Assembly (NCBI RefSeq): GCF_023243045.1
Contig: NZ_JALKFX010000023.1
Coordinates: 1-64,000, forward strand
Source: Frankia sp. AgB32
GTDB taxonomy: Bacteria > Actinomycetota > Actinomycetes > Frankiales > Frankiaceae
Length of the DNA: 64,000 bases
Direction: 5' to 3'
The position numbers and the translations under genes are program-made. This document shows, piece after piece, positions 52,001-58,412 of this stretch; the stretch's first letter is position 1; each line of letters starts with the position of its first letter. The notes under the pieces are model-generated. The model had not been told where the DNA came from. It worked only from the letters and a program-made list of their open reading frames with translations, and ran no database searches.

Positions 52001-52124
52001 GGTCGGTCTGAGCGGGGTTGCGGGCGCGTGGCCCGGGATCGGGACTGTCCGTGTCGCGCGTTGCCGCGGACGCACGCTCGTCCGATCCACTCCCCTGCTC
52101 GACCATCCGACCACTCCCTGACAT
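49023..52124 (-). CDS. Giant Pro/Ala/Ser-rich protein with C-terminal four-helix membrane domain (1033 aa)
   Basis: About 860 residues of low-complexity Pro/Ala/Ser/Arg sequence, including SEPNR repeats encoded by 15-bp units (50599-50643) and AAERKPAAERKP-type repeats, are followed by four membrane helices (about 870-1020: AAALAMVLGAAGAAIGSAMPW, LILVLAMLVALIALARLA, AARLVSAGIIVVAAFD, GSGVVALVGAILLH). The N-terminal part has no signal peptide, so it likely lies in the cytoplasm. Strong third-position G/C bias and the sensible C-terminal domain make it a real gene, though part of the long open frame could be non-coding. Function unknown; it stands next to a smaller protein of the same plan. Confidence 0.65.
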   Translation of the reverse strand: MSGSGRMVEQGSGSDERASAATRDTDSPDPGPRARNPAQTDPAAPPPRPVANPAAAARTPPPARPRSASPPSPGSSTARASQPSPQQQPSPQQQPSSAPPRSASPAPATRATPAPKHNPASPSVPASPSVPASKAVPAAQSAPASPSPAATSAAGKAPSGTATTPESPTPTRMPPASGASAGPGASAPTGKAAPAAPSPNPSGPSDSARSASGAPSSRGPSSRPGGPGSPAVARGPSSAPPGAAGSPAAAPTARTAATAGPDPAPGSAGARGPGAVGGAVGRREDSRPAARSGDGDRGQPRPAVAPIRSQPAGASPSPGVGASSLRTRPAGSGATPLQPPVRRGPAPGTPSRPGGGPEAAGPVGRAADAAPATDRDTVDQRPRDTGQPTASPAPPSRGDGTARPAVAEPASRASLGQLSPRPAAAPPRPAASQPRDGGGVGLGPAAAGVSARPASPPSEHSPRPSRQQPATDQPGGVPRPGSARPEPHLAEPGRSEPNRSEPNRSEPNRSGAAHLEPGRAQPARPDARRSEPRRSEAPRPDIRRSGGDARSGGDASAGAAAPSGSASAPPSTAAAPPPVAGAPSPVRQRPVWFDHDLPESGASGAGTGPLFWWESRSDGTPTLAQPVPRAGAGGEDGAASWFGSPGGSRTQRSPAAERSGERSPAAERPAERKPAAERKPVADSPPGSAAVDAGAAAGAATTSPPTVGLWRDPAADNRGAASRSPGVDGGRPDRHGDPGRDPGRSAGRERRPEPAPAPDPPAWPASDRGMRSATRTDSDRWTAGAERRHDPAPPPAAAQDVGLVAAGPADVGREDLGRENLGREDPGRPGATREDTARDEPRTSRQDDARPREPRPQPAAPVRGGHRSAGPVPVEAAPSRPAPGQVRSAAALAMVLGAAGAAIGSAMPWSTMTSRDETRTFSGVVVGDGRLILVLAMLVALIALARLARRPLGPGGSDILAARLVSAGIIVVAAFDRMYGPPTLASFRAVSADQIAINPEGGLTLTLGSGVVALVGAILLHTGPRSPLAPRRR
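50599..50643. repeat. Three perfect 15-bp tandem repeats
   Basis: CGGTTCGGCTCCGAA in three head-to-tail copies (50599-50613, 50614-50628, 50629-50643), with a degenerate copy after. They encode SEPNR on the minus strand inside the giant Pro-rich protein. Confidence 0.85.
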
Positions 52125-52557
52125 GAGCTCCCTGACGTGGGCCTGTTCTCCCTCGTTCCGCCTTGGGCGGGACGCCGGCGGGACGAGGCCGCCGGCGGCG
52201 GGGTGCGGCGACGGCGGTGGTGAACGGGCATCATCATGACAGCCGCCTCGGGGTAACCCGAGGGGCGCGTCGGCTCTACGCGGGTGTCCGGACAGCAGCG
52301 CGTCGGTGCTGGTGCGCAGCAGCGCCGGCCAGGCGTGCGGACGCCGGCCCGCCGTCGCGCTCCGGGATCGGACGCTCGGAGCAGGCGTGCGGGAGCGGCG
52401 TCCGCGCGGGGGTGGGCGCCCGACCGCCGTTCGGCGCGGGCTGGGTCCCGCGACGACCGTTCGCCGGTCAGGCGTCCGCCAATGACGGATGGTGCTGGTG
52501 GGCCGGGTCAGCCGCCGGGCCGATCCGGCCGGCGGGGTGTTCGGCCCGGTGGGGCGG
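52125..52557. other. Intergenic region between Pro-rich protein and pyruvate kinase
   Basis: 433 nt with no supported gene. It should contain the promoter of the minus-strand giant protein gene and the 3' end signals of pyruvate kinase. No clear hairpin or operator was found by eye. Confidence 0.35.
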
Positions 52558-53973
52558 TCAGATCACCTCGCCGATGCGGTGCACCCGCATCGTGTTCGTC
52601 ATGCCGGCGACGCCCGGCGGGGTACCGGCGACGACGACGACGAGCTCGCCGGGTCGGCACCTGCCGATCTGCAGCAGTGCGGTGTCGACCTGGCGGACCA
52701 TCTCGTCGGTGCTTTCCGCGAACGGCACGACGAAGGTCTCCACGCCCCAGAACAACGCCATCTGGTTGCGGACGGCCGCCAGCGGGGTGAAGGCGAGGAC
52801 CGGCACCTCGCTGCGGTAGCGGGCCAGGCGCCGGGCGGTGTCGCCGCTGAGGGTGTGGGCGACGAGGTAGCGGGCGCCGACGGCCTGCCCCACCGAGGTG
52901 GCCGCCTGGGCGAGCGCTCCGCCGAGGGTCCGCGGCTCGGTCCGCACCGGCGGGATCCGGCCGAGGTCCGCCTCGGCGGTCTCGATGATGCGGGCCATCG
53001 TGGCGACGGCCTCGATCGGGTAGGCGCCGACGCTCGTCTCCGCCGAGAGCATGATCGCGTCCGCGCCGTCGAGGACCGCGTTGGCGCAGTCGCTCGCCTC
53101 CGCCCGGGTCGGCCGCGGCGCGCTGACCATGGACTCGAGCACCTGGGTGGCGACGATCACCGGCTTGGCCCGTTCCCGGGCCTGGGTGACGATGCGCTTC
53201 TGCGCCAGCGGCACGTCCTCCAGCGGCAGCTCGACGCCGAGGTCACCGCGGGCGACCATCAGCCCGTCGAAGGCCTCGACGATGCCGTCGAGGGCGGCCA
53301 CCGCCTGCGGCTTCTCGATCTTGGCGTGGACGGGGATCCTGATCCCCACCTCGTCCATGATCGTGTGCACCGCCTTGGCGTCGGAGGCGTTGCGCACGAA
53401 CGACAGCGCGATCATGTCGACGCCGAGGCCGAGCGCGAAACGCAGGTCGTCCGCGTCCTTGTCGCTCAGCGCCGGCACCGTGAGCGCCGCGCCGGGGATG
53501 TTCATCCCCTTGTGGTCGCTCACCGGCCCACCGATGATCACTGTGGTGTGGACGTCGGTGTCGGTGACGTCGTCGATCTGCAGGACGAGCCGGCCGTCGT
53601 CGACGAGGATGCGATCCCCGGCGGAGACGTCGGCCGGCAGGTCGGAGTAGGTCGTGCCGACCTCGTGCTGGTCGCCGGGCACGTCCCGGACGGTGACGGT
53701 GAAGCGCTGCCCCGGGGTGAGGATGGCGCTCCCCTCGGCGAAGCTGCCGAGGCGGATCTTCGGGCCCTGCAGGTCGGCGAGGATGCCGACGTTGCGGCCG
53801 GCGGCCTCCGCCGCCTCACGCACCCTCGCGTACATGGCGGCGTGCTGTTCGTGCGTTCCATGGGAGAAGTTCAGGCGGGCAATGTCCATTCCCGCGTCGA
53901 CGAGGGCCCGGACCTTCTCAGGCGAACTGGTGGCCGGGCCGAGGGTACAGACAATCTTGGCTCTACGTGGCAC
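52558..53973 (-). CDS. pyk: Pyruvate kinase (471 aa)
   Basis: Glycolytic enzyme transferring phosphate from phosphoenolpyruvate to ADP. AKIVCTLGPATSSPEKVRALVDAGMDIARLNFSHG at the start; catalytic lysine region HAKIEKPQAV; Mg-binding MVARGDLGVELPLEDVPLAQKRI; VATQVLESM and MLSAETSVGAYPIEAV; then the C-terminal regulatory domain. Length is normal for actinobacterial enzymes. GTG at 53973 (VPRRAKIV) preferred over a TTG two codons upstream. Confidence 0.97.
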   Translation of the reverse strand: MPRRAKIVCTLGPATSSPEKVRALVDAGMDIARLNFSHGTHEQHAAMYARVREAAEAAGRNVGILADLQGPKIRLGSFAEGSAILTPGQRFTVTVRDVPGDQHEVGTTYSDLPADVSAGDRILVDDGRLVLQIDDVTDTDVHTTVIIGGPVSDHKGMNIPGAALTVPALSDKDADDLRFALGLGVDMIALSFVRNASDAKAVHTIMDEVGIRIPVHAKIEKPQAVAALDGIVEAFDGLMVARGDLGVELPLEDVPLAQKRIVTQARERAKPVIVATQVLESMVSAPRPTRAEASDCANAVLDGADAIMLSAETSVGAYPIEAVATMARIIETAEADLGRIPPVRTEPRTLGGALAQAATSVGQAVGARYLVAHTLSGDTARRLARYRSEVPVLAFTPLAAVRNQMALFWGVETFVVPFAESTDEMVRQVDTALLQIGRCRPGELVVVVAGTPPGVAGMTNTMRVHRIGEVI

Positions 53974-54306
53974 AGACAAAGCCTAAGTACTGATCGACGG
54001 TCTTTGCGCACGGGGGCTGTCGGAAGCGGCACGTGGCGTCCCGAACCAGTAGTCAGATCAGGTCAATGAGGCACATGCTGCGCGTGGCCGCGCGGCGGCG
54101 TACCGTGCCACTCGTCGCCCGTGACGCACCGGCCCACCGCCACGGCGCTTAGGGAGGCGGCGGATACCACACGGGGGCCGCAGGCACCATACGGGAACGG
54201 CAGGCACCATACGGGAAAGCCGGCATGGACGCCGACGATCCCGACAGCGGCTGCACCGGAGCTCGGAAGTCGCTATCCCACCGTCGAGTCCCCCCCGGAG
54301 GCGGGC
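53974..54306. other. Intergenic region with a duplicated 17-bp unit
   Basis: Promoter region for pyruvate kinase and for the small + strand ORF. CAGGCACCATACGGGAA occurs twice, 20 nt apart (54181-54197 and 54201-54217). Otherwise no gene. Confidence 0.45.
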
Positions 54307-54465
54307 ATGAATCGAAATCCCGTTATTCATCGGCAGCCGTCCGGCGATGTCGACATCGCGTTCGTCGACGCCGTCGAGGCATCGCCGGCCGAGGCGGGCG
54401 CCGCGCCGGCCTCGGTCACCCCGACAGATGCCGCGCCGACGGCACCGGGTGAATCCGTCTTCTGA
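54307..54465 (+). CDS. Small ORF with strong Shine-Dalgarno (52 aa)
   Basis: A GGAGG motif lies five nt before the ATG, among the best ribosome sites in the window. The 52-residue product (MNRNPVIHRQPSGDVDIAF..., ending PTAPGESVF) has a hydrophilic N-terminus and an acidic/Ala/Pro-rich rest, with no cysteines, signal peptide or membrane helix. The frame is open upstream to 54121 as well, but that part lacks a good start. Not recognised. It could be a small regulatory protein or a precursor peptide; there is no modification enzyme nearby. It converges on the ABC exporter gene. Confidence 0.45.
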   Translation: MNRNPVIHRQPSGDVDIAFVDAVEASPAEAGAAPASVTPTDAAPTAPGESVF

Positions 54466-54495
54466 TCATACCTTGGTGGTCCCCCGGCTGATCCC

Positions 54496-56484
54496 TCAGA
54501 CGGGGGCACCCGCCGGGTCGACCGCGTCGTCGGGTGCCACCCGGCCGGCGTCACCGGCGTCACCGGCTTCACCGACCGCGGACGGCACTGTCGCCGCCGG
54601 CTCGGGACCGGGCACCCCCGTGGTCGATCGGAACTGCGTCCGGTACAGCTCGGCGTAGAGGCCGCCGCAGGCGAGCAGTTCGTCGTGGGTGCCGCTCTGC
54701 ACCAGGCGGCCGCCGTCGACGACGAGGATCTGGTCGGCGTCCCGCACGGTGGACAGTCGGTGCGCGATCACCAGCGAGGTGCGGCCGGCGAGGGCGGCGG
54801 CCAGCGCCCGCTGCACCGCGGCCTCGGACTCGCTGTCGAGATGCGCGGTGGCCTCGTCCAGCACGACGACCCCGGGCGCGCGCAACAGCAGCCGGGCGAT
54901 CGCCAACCGCTGCTTCTCCCCGCCGGACAGCCGGTGGCCCCGATCGCCGACGACGGTGTCCAGGCCGTCCGGCAGCTCACGCGCGAGCCGGCCGATCTGC
55001 GCCGCGTCCAGCGCGGCCCACATCTCGTCCTCGGTGGCGTCCGGGCGAGCGAGCAGCAGGTTCGCCCGCACGGTGTCATGGAACAGGTGCGCGTCCTGGG
55101 TGACGACACCGACGGCGGCCCGCAGCGACCGAAGGGTCACGTCGCGCACGTCGTGGCCGCCGACCCGCACCGCGCCGGTGACCGTGTCGTACATCCGCGG
55201 GACGAGCTGGCCGATCGTCGTCTTCCCGGCGCCGGACGGCCCGACCACCGCGATCATCTGCCCGGGCTCGGCGCGGAAGGTGATGTCGTGGAGCACCGGC
55301 GTCGGCACATGACCGTCCAGGACCGCCACCGATTCCAGCGAGGCGAGGGAGACCTCGTCCGCGGCCGGATAGCGAAATCCCACCTGGTGGAACTCGACCG
55401 AAACGGCGCCCGCCGGCAGATCCACCGCACCGGGCCGGTCCACGATCGCCGGTTCCAGGTCGAGAACCTCCAGCACCCGCTCGAAGGACACCAGCGCCGT
55501 CATCACGTCGACATGCACGCTGGACAGCTGGCTGAGCGGGCCGTAAAGCCGGGACAGATAGGCGGTCAACGCCACCAGGGTGCCGATCTGGAGATCTCCG
55601 CGGGCGGCGAGCCGGCCGCCGACGCCATACACCACCGCGGTTGCCAGCGCGCCGACGAGCGTGAGCAACACGAAGAATATCCGGCCGTACATGGCCTGAG
55701 TAACACCGATGTCACGTACTCGACCCGCCCGGCCGCGAAAGTTGGCCTCCTCTCGTTCGGGGGAGCCGTAGAGCTGGGTCAGCATCGCGCCGGAGACGTT
55801 GAATCTCTCCGTCATCGTGTTGTGCATCTCGGCGTTCACTCCGTAGCGTTCCCGGGTGAGCCGGGCCAGCCGCGGACCGAACGCGCGGGCCGGAAAGATG
55901 AAAGCCGGCAGCAACACCAGTGATACCAGGGTGATCTGCCAGGACAGAACCGCCATCGCGGCCAGGGTGAAGGCGGCGGTGAGCACGTTCGACAACACCG
56001 ATGACAGCGTGTTCGTGAACGCCGACTGCGCGCCGAGGACGTCATTGTTCAGGCGGCTTGTGAGCGCCCCGGTCTGGGTCCGGGTGAAGAACGCCAGGGG
56101 CTGACGCTGGACGTGCGCGAAGATCTGGCTGCGCAGCTCGTAGATCAGGCCCTCGCCGATGCGGGCGGAGTACCAGCGCTGACCGAGCGTGAGTCCCGCG
56201 TCGACGAAGGCCAAGGCGGCGACGAGGCCGGCGAGCGCCTCGACGTAGCCGATCCGGTGGCGCTCGATCCCGCCGTCGATGATCTCCTTGAGGACGAGGG
56301 GGATGGCGGCGCCAAGGGCCGCGCTCGCCACGATCAGCCCGAGGAAGCAGCCGAGCTGCCCACGCCACGGCCTGGCGAACTCGGCGATGCGACGCAGCGT
56401 GCCCGCTCGCAGCGCGGTCTTCGCGACCGCGGGGTCGCGGGTCGCGGAGCGCATCACCGCCCACCCGTCCGGTCCCGGCCGCAT
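54496..56484 (-). CDS. ABC exporter, fused membrane and ATPase domains (662 aa)
   Basis: Half-transporter of the type I exporter (ABCB/MsbA-like) class, acting as a homodimer or with a partner. Residues about 30-330 hold six helices (for example LGCFLGLIVASAALGAAIPLVLKEIIDGGI); the C-terminal ATPase has Walker A GPSGAGKTT, Q-loop VTQDAHLFHDT, signature LSGGEKQR, Walker B VVLDEATAHLD and H-loop VIAHRLSTV. A Pro/Ala tail follows. The ATG at 56484 has GGGAGG 4-5 nt upstream. A palindromic operator lies 26-49 nt upstream. Substrate unknown; probably a lipid, drug or peptide. Confidence 0.92.
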   Translation of the reverse strand: MRPGPDGWAVMRSATRDPAVAKTALRAGTLRRIAEFARPWRGQLGCFLGLIVASAALGAAIPLVLKEIIDGGIERHRIGYVEALAGLVAALAFVDAGLTLGQRWYSARIGEGLIYELRSQIFAHVQRQPLAFFTRTQTGALTSRLNNDVLGAQSAFTNTLSSVLSNVLTAAFTLAAMAVLSWQITLVSLVLLPAFIFPARAFGPRLARLTRERYGVNAEMHNTMTERFNVSGAMLTQLYGSPEREEANFRGRAGRVRDIGVTQAMYGRIFFVLLTLVGALATAVVYGVGGRLAARGDLQIGTLVALTAYLSRLYGPLSQLSSVHVDVMTALVSFERVLEVLDLEPAIVDRPGAVDLPAGAVSVEFHQVGFRYPAADEVSLASLESVAVLDGHVPTPVLHDITFRAEPGQMIAVVGPSGAGKTTIGQLVPRMYDTVTGAVRVGGHDVRDVTLRSLRAAVGVVTQDAHLFHDTVRANLLLARPDATEDEMWAALDAAQIGRLARELPDGLDTVVGDRGHRLSGGEKQRLAIARLLLRAPGVVVLDEATAHLDSESEAAVQRALAAALAGRTSLVIAHRLSTVRDADQILVVDGGRLVQSGTHDELLACGGLYAELYRTQFRSTTGVPGPEPAATVPSAVGEAGDAGDAGRVAPDDAVDPAGAPV

Positions 56485-56510
56485 CGCGCCTCCCACCGTT
56501 CGCTCAGCCT

Positions 56511-56533
56511 GCTTACCATGTAAGCATGTAAGC
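56511..56533 (-). promoter_or_regulatory. Palindromic operator before ABC exporter
   Basis: GCTTAC-CAT-GTAAGC (56511-56525) is a perfect 6-bp dyad, and its right arm is repeated at once (ATGTAAGC at 56518-56525 and 56526-56533). It is AT-richer than its surroundings and about 27 nt before the start codon, as expected for a GntR-, TetR- or MarR-type repressor site; no such regulator gene adjoins. Confidence 0.55.
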
Positions 56534-56647
56534 AACATCGACGGCTCGGCATTCCGCCCACGGAGTGCCGGCGTCCCGCAGCGGCGGCGGCAGCGGATCC
56601 GCCGGCCAGCCTGGCGGCCGCCCGGCCGCGCGCCGATCAGGACGACG

Positions 56648-57448
56648 TCAGCCAGCGGCGCCGTGATCGGCGTCCGCCAGCCCGGCGACAAGGCGATCCC
56701 ACGCCTGCGCCTCGGCAGCGGGCAACAGCCGCGGTGGCGGCGGCGATGCTCGACGGGACAGCTTCGCGAGCGCCTTGACCTCGGCGGTCACGGCGCGCGG
56801 CGGGGTGAGCAGGCCGGTGACGACGGCGTCGAGTTCGGCCTCGAGCCGGGCCGGCGGCACCACGCGCTCGGCGAGCCCGAGCCGCGCGGCCTCGGCGGCA
56901 CCCAGCGGCCGACCGGTCAGGCACATGTCCAGCGCGGCAGGCCAGCCGGCCAGCTCGACGAGCCGCGGCAGGGCGCCGGCCGCGGGCAGCAGGCCGGCGT
57001 GGGCCCAGACGGGGCACAGGCCCGCGTCGGCGGTGAAGATTCGTAGATCGCAGGCGGCAGCCAGCGCGGTGCCGACATCGCCGGTCTGCCCGGCGACCAC
57101 GGCAACGCTGATCAGGTCAGCGCGGTCGGCGAGGCCGTCCAGCGCCGCCCGCCACTGCTGGTACCCGCCGATCAGCTCGGCCGGGCTGGCCGGCGACCGA
57201 TCGGACGCGTGCGCCGGCCGCGTGAACGCCGTAGACGCGAAGATCGACGGCGACGTCACTGATCCCGGACGGACGATGGCGACGCGCACGTCGCCAGTGA
57301 GACGACGCAACACGTCGCGCAGGGCAGAGCCGACGGCCGCAAGTGACCCGGGGCCGACATCAGCACCGACCCGGATGGTCACGACGGGTCCGTGCACGTC
57401 TGCCTGAAGCCCGGCCGCCGCCGGTATGGCGGCGGCCGGCACCGCCAT
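56648..57448 (-). CDS. Enoyl-CoA hydratase/isomerase-family protein (266 aa)
   Basis: Crotonase-fold protein. The core AVVAGQTGDVGTALAAACDLRIFTADAGLCPVWAHAGLLPAAGALPRLVELAG and LTGRPLGAAEAARLGLAERVVP match the family. The first oxyanion-hole block (usually 'FsaGaDl') reads SPSIFASTAFTRP, so it is not conserved, and the usual catalytic Glu in 'lG..p..G....L' is replaced by a divergent AHAGLLPAAGALPRL. Activity on CoA esters is therefore uncertain. Convergent with nothing; its start lies 2 nt from the HTH gene stop, suggesting cotranscription. Confidence 0.8.
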   Translation of the reverse strand: MAVPAAAIPAAAGLQADVHGPVVTIRVGADVGPGSLAAVGSALRDVLRRLTGDVRVAIVRPGSVTSPSIFASTAFTRPAHASDRSPASPAELIGGYQQWRAALDGLADRADLISVAVVAGQTGDVGTALAAACDLRIFTADAGLCPVWAHAGLLPAAGALPRLVELAGWPAALDMCLTGRPLGAAEAARLGLAERVVPPARLEAELDAVVTGLLTPPRAVTAEVKALAKLSRRASPPPPRLLPAAEAQAWDRLVAGLADADHGAAG

Positions 57449-57450
57449 GA

Positions 57451-57669
57451 TCAGGAGATCTTCTTCTTGGTGCCCCGGGTGGCACCGCCGCGGCCGCGCA
57501 GGGTGGTGCCGGATTCCGACAGGATCCGGTGGACAAACCCGTACGAACGGCCAGAGGACTCGGCAAGCAGACGGATGCTCTGCCCACCCTCGTACTTCTT
57601 CCGAAGCTCGGCAGCGAGCTTGTCCCGCTCGGCGCCGGTGATCCGGGTTCCTTTCCTAAGCTCGGCCAA
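57451..57669 (-). CDS. Small helix-turn-helix protein (72 aa)
   Basis: Conserved actinobacterial small HTH protein. The basic N-terminus (MAELRKGTRITGAERDKLAAELRKKY) leads into the HTH IRLLAESSGRSYGFVHRILSESG and a glycine/lysine tail RGRGGATRGTKKK, which may add DNA contacts. The length and sequence agree with a widely conserved family of unknown targets. GTG/ATG start at 57669. Two perfect palindromes lie upstream (57708-57726 and 57745-57758), so it may regulate itself. Confidence 0.88.
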   Translation of the reverse strand: MAELRKGTRITGAERDKLAAELRKKYEGGQSIRLLAESSGRSYGFVHRILSESGTTLRGRGGATRGTKKKIS

Positions 57670-57707
57670 CGTGGCCCCCTCCGTGCTCGATGATCTGCGA
57701 ACCGATC

Positions 57708-57726
57708 TTCACTCAGCTCGAGTGAA
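57708..57726 (-). promoter_or_regulatory. Dyad TTCACTC-n5-GAGTGAA upstream of HTH gene
   Basis: Perfect 7-bp arms around AGCTC, 38 nt before the HTH start codon. The position overlaps the expected promoter, so it is a candidate operator. Confidence 0.5.
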
Positions 57727-57744
57727 CGCGCCACTCGAAGCAGA

Positions 57745-57758
57745 TGTGATCCATCACA
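57745..57758 (-). promoter_or_regulatory. Palindrome TGTGATCCATCACA upstream of HTH gene
   Basis: Perfect 14-bp palindrome 75 nt before the HTH gene. The half-site TGTGA is that of CRP/FNR sites, but the arms are spaced by 4 and not 6 bases, so CRP is not certain; a GntR-type regulator is another option. Confidence 0.45.
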
Positions 57759-58315
57759 CGCGGTGCCGCGGTGCGTGACCGTGCCCTCGCGCTTCTACCT
57801 CCACTAGCTCCGGCCGACGATGATCGAGGGGTTTCGCCCAACCGTGCGCCGACGCCCTGCTGACCTTGCACGGGGGTCAGTGTCCCCAATCCCCTGCGCA
57901 CGACCTAACAGCGGCAACGGCGCGTCGTCACGAACATCGCCAGCGAGCCGGGCCGACGATCTTCCCGCGACACGATGCCGCAGGTCCAGCCAACAATCGA
58001 TCACTGTACCGAGCCCACGTGCGGACCGCGAATGCTGAGGATCAAACCGACTGATTAGTCACACCGGGCGACAATCTGCCGCCGCGCAGTGCGACGGTGA
58101 CGCCATCGGCGCGCCCCGTCACCGGCCCCCCGAGGCGCAATGGTCAGGATGCGGATCGACGACGACCGTGGTCGGCCCGGAAAGTCGTTACCGTGCAGGG
58201 GTGGTCGGTGACATGGTGATCGCCGGTCCGGCGGCGGGCGGGTGTCGGGCTCCGACTGACCCCGCTCACCCGGACGGAACGACACCTCGTCCTGGAATCG
58301 CCACGTTCCGCGGTC

Positions 58316-58360
58316 GCTTGGTTCGGGGTCGTTCGGTTCGGGGTCGTTCGGTTCGGGGTC
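58316..58360. repeat. 15-bp tandem repeats (GTTCGGTTCGGGGTC)
   Basis: Two perfect copies (58331-58345, 58346-58360) and one near copy (58316-58330) about 50 nt before the start of the large membrane protein gene. Confidence 0.8.
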
Positions 58361-58412
58361 GAGCCGGGTTGACGGCCGCGCGCCGCGCGGCGCCGTCCGT
58401 CGGTCGTGGCCG

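Larger units (their letters stand above)
57670..58412. other. Long intergenic region between HTH gene and membrane protein gene
   Basis: 743 nt between divergent genes. It holds the two palindromes near the HTH gene and a 15-bp tandem repeat at 58316-58360. Between 57780 and 58200 base composition is lower in G+C than average and no coding bias is seen; no gene is supported. Confidence 0.45.

Noticed and set aside
54307-54465. RiPP precursor
   Set aside because: No cysteine, no known leader motif and no modification enzyme nearby; the neighbouring ABC exporter faces the other way and lacks a peptidase domain.
57745-57758. CRP/FNR site
   Set aside because: The half-sites fit but the spacer is 4 and not 6 bases, so I list it only as a palindrome.
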